Below, in pieces: positions 27,857-36,887 of a stretch of 64,000 nt of DNA. Source of the stretch: Streptococcus porcinus (GTDB lineage Bacteria; Bacillota; Bacilli; Lactobacillales; Streptococcaceae); NCBI RefSeq assembly GCF_901542335.1, contig NZ_LR594036.1:1302001-1366000 (forward strand). Reading direction: 5' to 3'. Each line of letters starts with the position of its first letter. Within the stretch, counting starts at the first letter, position 1. A model generated the notes under the pieces. It was not told where the DNA came from. It saw nothing but the letters and a program-made list of their open reading frames with translations, and made no database searches. The position numbers were made by a program, and so were the translations under genes.

Positions 27857-28495
27857 TCACTTTAATACTTCTAACAAACCACTTAGGTTATCAATCTGAC
27901 CATCAGCTGCTGATTGGTCAATCCCATAGCGATAATCTTTAATCGCCAAAACAGTAATTCCAGCTTCTTTTGCGGCAGCTATTCCTTTTTCACTATCTTC
28001 AACAACAAGGATCGCTTCCTTATCAATCTCTAATAACTGTGCAGCTTTTTGATAAATTTCAGGGTTTGGTTTAACATTAACAACATCTTCTCTACCCAAA
28101 ACAATATCAAAATAAGACATAATTTCTGAAGATGTCAAAGCCCATTGCACATCTCTTGTTTGGCTATTAGAAGCTAAAGCGAGTTTATACCCCTTATCTC
28201 TCAACTGTTTAAGTGTTAATTTGACCTGAGGGAATAAAAGTTCAGAATAGGGTGCAGGATGCTCCTCTTTATAGCTTTCATAATCCTCCTGAACGACCTC
28301 TGCATCTAATTTGACAGTATTCTGACTAAGTAGTTTTTGCCAGACTTGTTGTAAATTCCCTCCAATAAATTCCTTCGCTTCCATATGAGCAATGGAAAGG
28401 CCGTGATTATCTAAGAACTGCTTTCGGCGTTCAAGATAAAAGTCTTCGGTGTCAAAAATGACCCCATCCATATCAAAAATGATTGCTTGATACAT
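27857..28495 (-). CDS. HAD-superfamily phosphatase, beta-phosphoglucomutase-like
   Basis: 212 residues. Motif I is IIFDMDGVIFDTE, with the two catalytic Asp residues and the DGV wording of the beta-PGM/phosphatase subfamily; motif II is LASNS, motif III is KPNPEIY and motif IV VVEDSEKGIAAA. A helical cap (about 18-80) lies between motif I and II. The substrate is probably a small phosphorylated sugar or nucleotide. An AGGAGG site precedes ATG 28495. It is divergent from the metallophosphatase gene at 28564. Confidence 0.85.
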   Translation of the reverse strand: MYQAIIFDMDGVIFDTEDFYLERRKQFLDNHGLSIAHMEAKEFIGGNLQQVWQKLLSQNTVKLDAEVVQEDYESYKEEHPAPYSELLFPQVKLTLKQLRDKGYKLALASNSQTRDVQWALTSSEIMSYFDIVLGREDVVNVKPNPEIYQKAAQLLEIDKEAILVVEDSEKGIAAAKEAGITVLAIKDYRYGIDQSAADGQIDNLSGLLEVLK

Positions 28496-28551
28496 GTTTT
28501 TCCTCCTGAAGCCCTATTTTACCATAAATAGCCAAGTTATTTTATTTTTGT

Positions 28552-28557
28552 TAAAAT
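28552..28557 (+). promoter_or_regulatory. Extended -10 of the metallophosphatase gene, leaderless type
   Basis: TGTTAAAAT with the hexamer TAAAAT at 28552-28557; ATG follows at 28564 after six bases. No Shine-Dalgarno is visible. Confidence 0.55.
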
Positions 28558-28563
28558 AAATGC

Positions 28564-29430
28564 ATGACTAAATTAGCTATTATGAGTGATCTTCATATTG
28601 ACCTCAACCATTTTGATAAAGACGAAGTAGATGTCCTTATCAATGTCCTTAAAGAAGAGGGCGTTGATCATCTTCACCTAGCTGGTGATCTGGCCAACCA
28701 TTTTGACAAAACGACAAAACCCTTCCTACACTATTTAAAGCAATTTATCAAAGTTACCTATAACTTAGGCAATCACGATATGTTAGATTTGAGTGAGAAT
28801 ACTATTGAAACCAATGATTTTCAGGTCTATCCTTTGAGTCCTGACTATCGTTTACTAGCAATCCATGGCTGGTACGACTACAGTTTTTATCCTCTCAAAA
28901 CTGATCAAGAAAATCTAGCATTTAAGCAGACTTTTTGGTTTGATCGCCGCCTTAAAAGAAAGCAATCTGATCCTCAAATTACAGACACAATTTGCCAAAA
29001 GCTGGAAAGCAAGCTTTGTCAATTAGCAGATAAGCGACTCATTGTTGCTATGCATTTTGTTCCTCATCAAGCTTTTTTGCTATCTTATTCTAAATTGAAA
29101 CCATTCAATGCTTTTTTAGGCAGTCATAAATTTCATCAGATTTTTGTAAATACTTCTGTTACTGATGTGGTGTTTGGCCACAATCACAAGCGTATTAAGA
29201 AAACCGAACTTGATGGTATCACTTATCATAGTAAGCCCCTTGGGTATATGAAAGAATGGCAATTAACTGATCACTTTTTGAAACAATTTCCTCACTATTT
29301 AGCCAAGGAAACTTATCACCCTAACAAACGCTTTGCTGCTATTAAAAATGAAGAAGCTTTTCTTATCTATCGACAAGAACACCTAGCGCAGGAACTTCGC
29401 TCTGCAATGACTATTTTTTCCATTAGTTAG
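28564..29430 (+). CDS. Calcineurin-like metallophosphoesterase
   Basis: 288 residues. The conserved metal ligands are MSDLHIDLNHF (about 8), LAGDLANHF (about 40), YNLGNHDML (about 65), AMHFVPHQ (about 163) and VFGHNHKR (about 205). The substrate is unknown. It is followed after 17 bases by a small membrane-protein gene on the same strand. The start codon immediately follows a -10 element, suggesting leaderless translation. Confidence 0.85.
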   Translation: MTKLAIMSDLHIDLNHFDKDEVDVLINVLKEEGVDHLHLAGDLANHFDKTTKPFLHYLKQFIKVTYNLGNHDMLDLSENTIETNDFQVYPLSPDYRLLAIHGWYDYSFYPLKTDQENLAFKQTFWFDRRLKRKQSDPQITDTICQKLESKLCQLADKRLIVAMHFVPHQAFLLSYSKLKPFNAFLGSHKFHQIFVNTSVTDVVFGHNHKRIKKTELDGITYHSKPLGYMKEWQLTDHFLKQFPHYLAKETYHPNKRFAAIKNEEAFLIYRQEHLAQELRSAMTIFSIS

Positions 29431-29447
29431 GAAAGGGATTTATTTGT

Positions 29448-29822
29448 ATGAAACTAAAACGACAAACACGATTTGCTAAGATTGGTACTAAAATCACTGT
29501 CAATATAGGCCACAAGGAGAAGGTTCTTCTTAAGAATGGTCAAACAGTCATTATTCCACTTGATAAAGAGAGAGAAGAAATCTACATTCGCCAATGGCGA
29601 AGCAGAAGGATTGAAGTCTGTGATCAGGACGTTTATCTGATTGTTGACAACCCTCTCAATGTCATCCTATTTTGGTCAAGTATTGTCCTCATTCTTATCA
29701 GTCATCTGCTTTTAAGCTTCGATTCTGATGTCCTCTGGTGGTCCACTCTAATCGGAATGCTTCTATTAGCGAGCAGCTATTTAACACCTCGTTGCCATTT
29801 CAAAAAAGCTAAAGAAATCTAA
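29448..29822 (+). CDS. Small membrane protein with N-terminal soluble domain, unknown function
   Basis: 124 residues. Residues 1-70 are basic and rich in beta-strand residues; two transmembrane helices follow at about 72-90 and 93-110; the tail is HFKKAKEI. I do not recognise the family. The architecture resembles the 128-residue protein at 30687-31073. Probably co-transcribed with the metallophosphoesterase. The last codons are part of a terminator palindrome shared with the convergent gene. Confidence 0.65.
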   Translation: MKLKRQTRFAKIGTKITVNIGHKEKVLLKNGQTVIIPLDKEREEIYIRQWRSRRIEVCDQDVYLIVDNPLNVILFWSSIVLILISHLLLSFDSDVLWWSTLIGMLLLASSYLTPRCHFKKAKEI

Positions 29823-29842
29823 TTAGTTTTCTTTAGCTTTTT
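29802..29842. terminator. Bidirectional terminator inside both converging coding ends
   Basis: AAAAAAGCTAAAGAAA (29802-29817) and TTTTCTTTAGCTTTTT (29827-29842) form a stem of about 14-15 bp. The stop codons of the two convergent genes abut at 29822/29823 in the loop, so the stem is translated on both strands (KKAKEI and KAKEN). Confidence 0.85.
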
Positions 29843-30575
29843 CATTTATAATTCGGTCACGAACCCTGACAGCCAATTCTGGTTTATCTGTCATAAAGCC
29901 ATCAAGATTAAAGCGAAAAGCATATTCCATTTGTTTTTCATTGTTTAAGGTCCAAGGCCTAATCGTTTTACCAAAATAGCTAACCATCCTTCTACTAGTC
30001 ATTATCCAAAATTTCTTAGGATGAAAAGCACTAATAAAGGATGTTCTGCGCCCAATACAGATTTGAAGTGGATTATTCCTTACCAAAATCGCTAACTCAA
30101 TATGAGGATCAGCAATTGCCATAAGCTTAAGACTTCTAACATTAAAACTACAATAAAGGTAATTAAAAGGCCACTCGCGAGTTTTCATTAACCGAGCAAT
30201 ATCCCACTCGATACCGGGATAATTGTATTTATTTGTCTTAATTTCAATATTTAATGTCCCCTGAAAGTTTTCTACCACTAAAAGTTCTAGAACTTCTTCC
30301 AACGTTGGAACTTTCTCCCTAAAGTATATGGGATCAAACCAAGAACCAGCATCAAGTTCTTTAATCTCTTTTAATAACAGATCTCTAATGTAACCGCAAC
30401 CATTTGTAGTACGATCAACTGACTCATCATGAATAACAACTAAGTGACAATCCTTTGTCCGATGGACATCTAATTCTATGCCATCAGTTCCAACTCTTAT
30501 AGCTTCTCTGAAAGCAGCAATAGTATTTTCTGGACGATTTGTTTTACTACCACGATGAGCAAAAATGGTTGTCAT
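29823..30575 (-). CDS. Glycerophosphodiester phosphodiesterase
   Basis: 250 residues of the GDPD TIM-barrel family: FAHRGSKTNRPENTIAAF (catalytic His and Arg-Pro-Glu-Asn), GIELDVHRTKD and VVIHDESVDRTTNG near the N-terminus, and IEIKTN mid-protein. It hydrolyses glycerophosphodiesters to glycerol-3-phosphate and an alcohol. There is no signal peptide, so it is cytosolic (UgpQ-like). A TAGGAGAG site precedes the start. Confidence 0.92.
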   Translation of the reverse strand: MTTIFAHRGSKTNRPENTIAAFREAIRVGTDGIELDVHRTKDCHLVVIHDESVDRTTNGCGYIRDLLLKEIKELDAGSWFDPIYFREKVPTLEEVLELLVVENFQGTLNIEIKTNKYNYPGIEWDIARLMKTREWPFNYLYCSFNVRSLKLMAIADPHIELAILVRNNPLQICIGRRTSFISAFHPKKFWIMTSRRMVSYFGKTIRPWTLNNEKQMEYAFRFNLDGFMTDKPELAVRVRDRIINEKAKEN

Positions 30576-30686
30576 ACTCTCTCCTAACCATACTTTTTCT
30601 TTTAGTGTAACACATCTTATCTTATAAATGATACTAATTCATTTTAAAAATGGTATACTAACTGAGTAACGCTTTAGGAGGTAAAT

Positions 30687-31073
30687 ATGTCTATTATAAT
30701 TAAAAGAATAAGCGGCAAGAAAAGCTTTTTGAAAAATACTATCGCTATTCGTTTGAACAAAAAATATGTTTCTGAAATCGCTAATAATGAAAGTATTGAA
30801 TTAGAAATACCCACAGAAAACAGTTTATTAAGCTATAATATTTTTGATTATCCAAGAATCCGAGTTTCAAATGAAGAGCTAATACTACTTAAACGGAATA
30901 AATTTACTCTAATGATTCGGGTCCTTTACCTGTGCTTTTATATTTTATACCTCCTGCTCTTTCAAAAGTGTCTACCTCTTACTTCTCCTATTAGCAATAT
31001 TATCAACTTAAGTATTATCCCAATTATTTTTCTTCCAAATTATTGTTTTGAAAAACAGGCTAGAAGAAAGTAA
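30687..31073 (+). CDS. Small membrane protein, possibly related to the 124-residue protein nearby
   Basis: 128 residues. A soluble segment (1-75) is followed by two transmembrane helices at about 76-95 and 104-119 and a basic tail (EKQARRK). AGGAGG lies 6 bases before the ATG and TATACT at 30655-30660 is a good -10. The layout (short strand-rich domain, two helices, basic C-terminus) matches the protein at 29448-29822, though identity is low by eye. Function unknown. Confidence 0.6.
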   Translation: MSIIIKRISGKKSFLKNTIAIRLNKKYVSEIANNESIELEIPTENSLLSYNIFDYPRIRVSNEELILLKRNKFTLMIRVLYLCFYILYLLLFQKCLPLTSPISNIINLSIIPIIFLPNYCFEKQARRK

Positions 31074-31085
31074 CCAATGTAATAT

Positions 31086-31114
31086 AAAAACGATTCTGCA
31101 ATCAGAATCGTTTT
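31086..31114. terminator. Bidirectional terminator between the small gene and the P-type ATPase
   Basis: AAAAACGATTCTG and CAGAATCGTTTT pair over 12 bp with a 4-base loop, and A/T runs lie on both sides. Confidence 0.9.
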
Positions 31115-31123
31115 CTAGTTGAC

Positions 31124-33811
31124 TTAAATAGCTTTATCATCCATGCCCATTGCACGTTGGATGGCTTTAACCAGTTCAACAAGGACAACCATCAGTAGAC
31201 TACCAATAACAACAACTAACCACTGGCTGGCACTTAGGTGAGCAACGTGGAAGAATTTGTTAAATCCTGGAACAACTACGGTTACCATTAACATGATAAA
31301 TGCTAGCGGAATTGAGTAGTTAAAGAGTTTATTTTTGAAGAGTCCTACTTTAAACATGGATTGGTACACTGATTTAACATTATAAGCATGTACTAACTGA
31401 ATTAACCCTAAAGTAACGTAAGCCATCGTTAAGGCATCAGCATGAATCTCTTTATAAGTTGAATGCTCTGGGAACATTAGAGCGAAGGCATAAACACCCA
31501 ACACAAGTACAGTTTGGAAGGCTCCTTGATAGAGAATAGCTTCTTTTACTCCACCGTCAAAGAAGCTTGATTTACGCCCACGAGGTTTGTGTTTCATTAC
31601 ACCTGGCTCAGCAGGTTCTACCCCTAAAGCAATAGCTGGAAGTGTGTCAGTTACCAAATTAATCCAGAGCAAATGAACTGGTTGTAAAACATCCCAACCA
31701 AACAAGGTTGCAAGGAAAATAGTTAACACCTCAGCCATATTGGCAGAAAGTAAATATTGGATTGTTTTTTGAATATTAGAGAAGACCTTACGCCCTTCTT
31801 CAACTGCCACAATAATAGTCGCAAAATTATCGTCGGCAAGGACCATATCCGAAGCCCCCTTAGACACTTCCGTACCTGTAATTCCCATACCGATACCAAT
31901 GTCAGCAGTCTTAAGTGATGGTGCATCATTGACACCATCGCCAGTCATTGCAACAACTTTTCCTTCATTTTGCCAAGCTTTGACAATACGTACTTTGTGT
32001 TCTGGTGATACACGTGCATAAACTGAATATTGCTTGAAAACTTTTTGGAATTCTTCATCTGTAAGCTCGTTCAATTCTGCACCAGTAAAGACATGATCTT
32101 CTGTATCATTTGCGTCAATGATTCCTAGACGTTTAGCAATAGCTTCCGCAGTATCTTGGTGGTCACCAGTAATCATGATTGGGCGAATGCCAGCTTCTTT
32201 AGCCACTTTAACAGCTTGTGCTGCTTCAGGACGCTCAGGGTCAATCATCCCAACTAAACCTGAGAAAATTAATTCTGACTCCACTGATTCTGTATCCAAA
32301 GTTGGAATGGTATCTACATGCTTATATGCCATCATCAAGACACGTAAAGCTTGTTTAGCCAGAGACTTGTTCATATCTAAAATAGCTGTTTTATCAGCTT
32401 CAGTAATCGGACGGATGCTACCATTATCTTCAATCTGTGTGACACGTTTTAAGAGTTGATCAGGAGCACCTTTAACAGCTACAAAGTAAGGAGCTTCTGC
32501 CACCCCTTTATGAATAGTTGCCATTAATTTACGATCAGAATCAAAAGGTAACTCTGCTACACGAGGTTCTGAAGCAAGCTCCTCTCGAACATCAAAACCG
32601 TGATCAAGACCATACTGGACTAGGGCTGTTTCGGTTGGATCACCAATTAGCTTACCAGATTGATCAATTTTTGTATCATTGGCAAAATTCATAATGCGCA
32701 AAGTACTATTACTAAAGTCAATATCAGATCCAGCAGTTTGCAGTGAACCGTTTGTATAAATCTTTTCAACTGTCATTTGGTTCATCGTAAGAGTACCTGT
32801 TTTATCAGAAGCAATAATTTCAGTTGAACCTAAAGTTTCAACAGCAGGTAACTTACGAATAATAGCATTACGCTTCGCTAAGACTTGTGTTCCTAAGGAT
32901 AAGACAACTGTTACAATAGCTGGTAATCCTTCTGGAATTGCAGCAACAGCTAAGGCCACAGAGGTCATAAGCCCTTCTAATGGGTGTTGCCCGCGGATGA
33001 AGACGCCTACTGCAAAAGTTATGGCAGCAATCACCAAAATAGCATAAGTTAAAATTTTAGAGAGATTATCTAAATTTTGTTTTAATGGTGTATCAGTCTC
33101 GTCAGCATTTGCTAACATCCCAGCAATATGTCCCACTTCGGTGTACATTCCGGTATTGGTGACAACTCCTAGGCCACGTCCATAAGTAACATTTGAATTT
33201 TGGTATCCCATATTGACGCGGTCACCGATGCCTGCATCCTCAGCAACTTGAGCTGTAATATCTTTTTCAACAGGTACGGATTCTCCAGTTAAGGCAGCCT
33301 CTTCTATTTTAAGAGAATTAGCTTCCAATAAACGCATATCCGCTGGAACAACATCTCCTGCCTCAAGTAAGACAATGTCACCAGGTACTAATTCTTTTGA
33401 ATCAACCTCAATGACATGACCATCACGCCTAATTCGCGCAAGTGGACTTGACATTGACTTCAAGGCTTCAATGGCTGCCTCTGCCTGTCCTTCTTGGTAG
33501 ACACCAAATGCCGCATTAAGAACAACAACAGCTAGAATAATGATAGCATCAGTCAATCCTTTTGAGCCTTCTGTAATAACAGAAAGCATGGCAGCAACAA
33601 TTAAAATAATAATCATTAAATCCTTAAATTGATCAAGGAATTTCATAAAAAGACTTCGTTTTTCACCCTCATCAAGTTCATTACGACCAAATTGGTCTAA
33701 ACGACTTTTCGCTTCATCAGATGAAAGACCTTCTCTACTTGAATGCAATTGCTCAAGCACTGTCTCTTCGGATTGTGTATAATACACGTCTTTTCTTTGT
33801 TCTTTAGACAA
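31124..33811 (-). CDS. P-type cation-transporting ATPase (P2A, calcium/manganese type)
   Basis: 895 residues. It has an N-terminal cation ATPase domain, the actuator motif LTGESVPVEK (about 175), the PEGLPA metal-site helix (about 292), the phosphorylation motif SDKTGTLTMNQM (about 334), the hinge MTGDGVNDAP (about 625) and a C-terminal six-helix domain. The P2A type pumps Ca2+ or Mn2+ out of the cytoplasm. The start is TTG at 33811 with AGGAGG 8 bases upstream. The Mn-sensing riboswitch in the leader argues for Mn-responsive expression, as reported for the pneumococcal homologue (MgtA/CaxP); which ion is transported is inferred. Confidence 0.92.
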   Translation of the reverse strand: MSKEQRKDVYYTQSEETVLEQLHSSREGLSSDEAKSRLDQFGRNELDEGEKRSLFMKFLDQFKDLMIIILIVAAMLSVITEGSKGLTDAIIILAVVVLNAAFGVYQEGQAEAAIEALKSMSSPLARIRRDGHVIEVDSKELVPGDIVLLEAGDVVPADMRLLEANSLKIEEAALTGESVPVEKDITAQVAEDAGIGDRVNMGYQNSNVTYGRGLGVVTNTGMYTEVGHIAGMLANADETDTPLKQNLDNLSKILTYAILVIAAITFAVGVFIRGQHPLEGLMTSVALAVAAIPEGLPAIVTVVLSLGTQVLAKRNAIIRKLPAVETLGSTEIIASDKTGTLTMNQMTVEKIYTNGSLQTAGSDIDFSNSTLRIMNFANDTKIDQSGKLIGDPTETALVQYGLDHGFDVREELASEPRVAELPFDSDRKLMATIHKGVAEAPYFVAVKGAPDQLLKRVTQIEDNGSIRPITEADKTAILDMNKSLAKQALRVLMMAYKHVDTIPTLDTESVESELIFSGLVGMIDPERPEAAQAVKVAKEAGIRPIMITGDHQDTAEAIAKRLGIIDANDTEDHVFTGAELNELTDEEFQKVFKQYSVYARVSPEHKVRIVKAWQNEGKVVAMTGDGVNDAPSLKTADIGIGMGITGTEVSKGASDMVLADDNFATIIVAVEEGRKVFSNIQKTIQYLLSANMAEVLTIFLATLFGWDVLQPVHLLWINLVTDTLPAIALGVEPAEPGVMKHKPRGRKSSFFDGGVKEAILYQGAFQTVLVLGVYAFALMFPEHSTYKEIHADALTMAYVTLGLIQLVHAYNVKSVYQSMFKVGLFKNKLFNYSIPLAFIMLMVTVVVPGFNKFFHVAHLSASQWLVVVIGSLLMVVLVELVKAIQRAMGMDDKAI

Positions 33812-33841
33812 ATGTTTATCCTCCTTGGCCTTTTCTGTATA

Positions 33842-33875
33842 GAAAAAGACCTGTTTAATTTAGTTAAACAAGTCT
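33842..33875 (-). terminator. Expression-platform terminator of the riboswitch
   Basis: On the minus strand AGACTTGTTTAA and TTAAACAGGTCT form a 12-bp stem with one G-U pair and a 5-base loop, followed by UUUUUC. It sits between the aptamer and the ATPase ribosome binding site. Confidence 0.85.
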
Positions 33876-33956
33876 CGCTGTTTCAGATTGCACCGGAAAT
33901 CGAAATTCCGTAGTGACGATGCAATCACGGTTTAAAACCGTCGGCTACTCCCTTGA
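33870..33956 (-). ncRNA. yybP-ykoY (manganese) riboswitch
   Basis: The minus-strand leader has the family hallmarks: AAGGGAGTAGCC at the 5' side, hairpins GACGGTTTTAAACCGTG and ACGGAATTTCGATTTCCG, GCATCGTCA between them, and the 3' CAGCGAGACTTG. It is followed by an intrinsic terminator that overlaps the 3' side, indicating control of transcription elongation of the P-type ATPase. The identity rests on the motif order and the position upstream of the ATPase. Confidence 0.85.
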
Positions 33957-33966
33957 TATAATAATC

Positions 33967-33995
33967 ATTATAGTAAAAAAACATTAAAAAAACAA
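33967..33995 (-). promoter_or_regulatory. Promoter of the riboswitch-ATPase unit
   Basis: On the minus strand TTGTTT (33995-33990), 17-base spacer, TATAAT (33972-33967). The bases from 33996 to 34137 show no feature I can support. Confidence 0.75.
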
Positions 33996-34137
33996 GATTT
34001 TTATCAAAAAAACTCGAACGGTGACAGCTACCTCATCTCTTTTAAATCTAATTTTCAGTCAAACAATAACATAGCTATTCCAACTCTCTTAACAATATTA
34101 AAAAGAGGCTTATCAGAGAATCATGTTTTTCCTATAA

Positions 34138-34524
34138 TTAGTACCAAAGTATCTCTAGCTGATAATTTGCAAAAATAGCTCGACTCTCTGGTTGAACTAA
34201 TTTGTAGGAGATAGTTATCTGTTGCTTCTTGAGATTAAACTGGTATTCTGCAGTATCGGTTACTAATTGTTGAATCCCAAGGGGGGTTGGGATATTAAAA
34301 GCATGGGTAACCCCTTTTTCAAAAGTCATAATAGAGTGTGGATTAGAAAAACGGTTCATCACCAGCAAACGATCATCACACTTAATTACCACTTTTTCAT
34401 CTTCAGTATTCTGATAAACAAAATAAAGGTGCTTACCCTTTTTATGTAATTGACAGTTTTGAATCTCTTTAATTTTTTCTACTTGATCGTCAATCAAAAT
34501 AGTATTTCTAATCTCTATCTTCAT
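34138..34524 (-). CDS. DUF1934/YwiB-family protein
   Basis: 128 residues, calycin-like beta-barrel family. The repeated strand pattern, with HLYFVYQ, IMTFEKGVTHAFNIPTPLG and ISYKLVQ, is typical of DUF1934. Function is unknown; homologues usually lie beside genes of translation or RNA polymerase. It is divergent from the HD hydrolase, with 79 bases between starts. Confidence 0.75.
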   Translation of the reverse strand: MKIEIRNTILIDDQVEKIKEIQNCQLHKKGKHLYFVYQNTEDEKVVIKCDDRLLVMNRFSNPHSIMTFEKGVTHAFNIPTPLGIQQLVTDTAEYQFNLKKQQITISYKLVQPESRAIFANYQLEILWY

Positions 34525-34591
34525 AGCAATTCCATTCTATTAATTTACCGTGTCTATTCTACCAATTTCTCCTCATTTTAGCAATTTTTGC

Positions 34592-34597
34592 TATAAT
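34592..34597 (+). promoter_or_regulatory. Extended -10 of the HD hydrolase gene, leaderless type
   Basis: TGCTATAAT, hexamer TATAAT at 34592-34597, followed after six bases by the ATG at 34604. No ribosome binding site is present. Confidence 0.65.
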
Positions 34598-34603
34598 AGA
34601 AGT

Positions 34604-35905
34604 ATGAATGAAAAAGTATTTCGTGATCCAGTCCACAATTATATCCACATTAGCGAAGATGTTATTTATGACTTAGTCAATTCTAAAGAATTTCAAAGAC
34701 TGAGACGAATTAAACAAGTTCCGACAACTGCCTTTACCTTCCATGGTGCAGAGCATAGTCGTTTTTCACATTGCCTCGGAGTCTACGAGATTGCTAGACG
34801 TGTCACTGAAATTTTTGACGAACGGTATTCTGATATATGGAATAAAGAGGAATCACTCTTAACGATGACAGCTGGCCTCTTACACGATATTGGTCACGGT
34901 GCCTATTCACATACTTTTGAAAAGCTATTTGAAACGGACCATGAAGCCATCACTCAAGAAATTATTACTAGTCCCGAAACGGAAATCAATAGTATTCTTC
35001 GACGAGTTTCGCCAGATTTTCCCGATCAAGTAGCCAGTGTTATTAATCATACTTATCCAAATAAACAGGTTGTTCAGCTTATTTCTAGTCAAATTGATTG
35101 CGATCGGATGGACTATCTTTTACGCGATTCTTATTTTTCAGCAGCAAATTATGGGCAATTTGATCTCATGCGCATCTTACGTGTTATCCGTCCAGTCGAA
35201 AATGGCATTGTATTTGAAAAAAATGGTATGCACGCGGTGGAAGATTACATCGTCAGTCGATTCCAGATGTATATGCAAGTTTATTTCCATCCAGCCAGTC
35301 GAGGAGTTGAGCTAACGCTACAAAATCTACTCAAAAGAGCCAAACGTATCTATCAAAAAGATCCTGCTTATATTATTAGAACAGCCCCTGGTTTAATTCC
35401 TTTTTTGCAAAACCACTTTACATTAACAGATTATTTAAAACTTGATGATGGTGTTTTAAATACCTACTTCCAAGAATGGATGACCAGTCAGGATTCCATT
35501 TTAGCAGATTTAGCGTGTCGCTTTATCAATCGAAAAATCCTAAAATCAGTGACCTTTGATCAAGCATCTGAAAATAAATTGAAGCATCTCCGTCAACTTG
35601 TCGAAGCTGTTGGTTTTAATCCTGAGTATTATACTGGTGTACATGTTAATTTTGATTTGCCTTATGATATTTATCGTCCTGAGATGAAAAATCCAAGAAC
35701 ACAGATTGAAATGATTCATAAAGATGGCCATCGGTCTGAACTTTCACTATTATCACCTATTGTCAAAACACTGACAGGTACAACTTATGGTGATCGTCGC
35801 TTCTACTTTCCAAAGGAGATGTTAGAAGCAGATGATCTCTTTGCTAAAGATAAAGAAGAATTTATTTCCTACATTACTGATGAACATTTCCAGTTTCCAA
35901 ACTAG
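34604..35905 (+). CDS. HD-domain phosphohydrolase (YwfO-like dNTPase family)
   Basis: 433 residues from ATG 34604; the frame is open upstream to 34550 but the promoter lies within that part. The N-terminal motifs RDPVHNYIHI, HSRFSHCLGVYEIAR and GLLHDIGHGAYSHTFE carry the His/His-Asp/Asp metal ligands of the HD superfamily. YwfO-type enzymes hydrolyse nucleotides. An intrinsic terminator follows directly. Confidence 0.85.
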   Translation: MNEKVFRDPVHNYIHISEDVIYDLVNSKEFQRLRRIKQVPTTAFTFHGAEHSRFSHCLGVYEIARRVTEIFDERYSDIWNKEESLLTMTAGLLHDIGHGAYSHTFEKLFETDHEAITQEIITSPETEINSILRRVSPDFPDQVASVINHTYPNKQVVQLISSQIDCDRMDYLLRDSYFSAANYGQFDLMRILRVIRPVENGIVFEKNGMHAVEDYIVSRFQMYMQVYFHPASRGVELTLQNLLKRAKRIYQKDPAYIIRTAPGLIPFLQNHFTLTDYLKLDDGVLNTYFQEWMTSQDSILADLACRFINRKILKSVTFDQASENKLKHLRQLVEAVGFNPEYYTGVHVNFDLPYDIYRPEMKNPRTQIEMIHKDGHRSELSLLSPIVKTLTGTTYGDRRFYFPKEMLEADDLFAKDKEEFISYITDEHFQFPN

Positions 35906-35927
35906 AGCAGGCTCTGCTCTTTTTTTA
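35904..35927 (+). terminator. Terminator of the HD hydrolase gene
   Basis: AGAGCAG-GCT-CTGCTCT followed by T7, overlapping the last base of the stop codon. Confidence 0.9.
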
Positions 35928-36077
35928 ATTATTAGATAATTATAATCGATTAAGCGTTTTCCTTATCATATAACGCTATAATTCCGTTCGATTCCATGAC
36001 AAATACTGTCTTTTTTAGTATGATAGAGGGTAGATATTTTTTGTCTGAAAAGAATGATTAGAATCAAGGAGATTCCC

Positions 36078-36887
36078 ATGTCTATCAAATTAGTTGCTGT
36101 CGATATTGATGGTACGCTTATTACAGATGACCGTAAAATTACTAGTCAAGTGTTCGACGCCGTTCAAGATGCTAAGGCACATGGTGTTCAAGTAGTTATT
36201 GCCACAGGCCGTCCTATTGCTGGTGTTACCCACCTCCTCAATGAACTTAACTTAAATCATCAAGGTAACTATGTTATTACCTTCAATGGCGGTCTGGTTC
36301 AAGATGCTGAAACAGGGCAAGAAATCGTTAAATCAATAATGTCCTATGAAGATTATCTAGAAATTGAATTCCTAAGTCGGAAAATTGGTCTCCACATGCA
36401 CGCTATTACAAAAGAAGGAATCTATACTGCAAACAGAGATATTGGAAAATACACTGTTCATGAAGCAACACTTGTTAACATGCCAATTTTTTACAGAACA
36501 CCCGAAGAAATGGTGTCTAAAGAAATTGTCAAAATGATGATGATTGATGAACCTGAACTTTTAGACGAAGCTCTCAAAAATATACCACGATCTTTTTACG
36601 ATAAATATAATATTGTCAAATCAACCCCTTTTTACTTAGAATTTATGCCAAAATCTGTTTCAAAGGGAAACGCCATTATTCATCTAGCTGAGAAAATGGG
36701 ACTTGACCACAGCCAGACTATGGCAATCGGAGATGCAGAAAATGACCGAGCCATGCTGGAAGTAGTCGGCAATCCTGTTGTTATGGAAAATGGTAGCCCC
36801 GAGTTAAAAATGATTGCCAAATATATCACTAAATCAAATAACGAAAGCGGCGTAGCGCATGCGCTACGCGAGTGGGTTTTAAAATAA
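36078..36887 (+). CDS. Cof-type HAD sugar phosphatase
   Basis: 269 residues from ATG 36078, chosen for AAGGAG 7 bases upstream. Motif I is AVDIDGTLITDD, motif II VIATGRP, and motif III/IV KGNAIIHLAEKMG and AIGDAENDRAMLE, with the C2B cap of the Cof family. Such enzymes dephosphorylate sugar phosphates or related metabolites. It ends with TAATG overlap at 36887, coupling it to the FemABX gene that follows. Confidence 0.87.
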   Translation: MSIKLVAVDIDGTLITDDRKITSQVFDAVQDAKAHGVQVVIATGRPIAGVTHLLNELNLNHQGNYVITFNGGLVQDAETGQEIVKSIMSYEDYLEIEFLSRKIGLHMHAITKEGIYTANRDIGKYTVHEATLVNMPIFYRTPEEMVSKEIVKMMMIDEPELLDEALKNIPRSFYDKYNIVKSTPFYLEFMPKSVSKGNAIIHLAEKMGLDHSQTMAIGDAENDRAMLEVVGNPVVMENGSPELKMIAKYITKSNNESGVAHALREWVLK

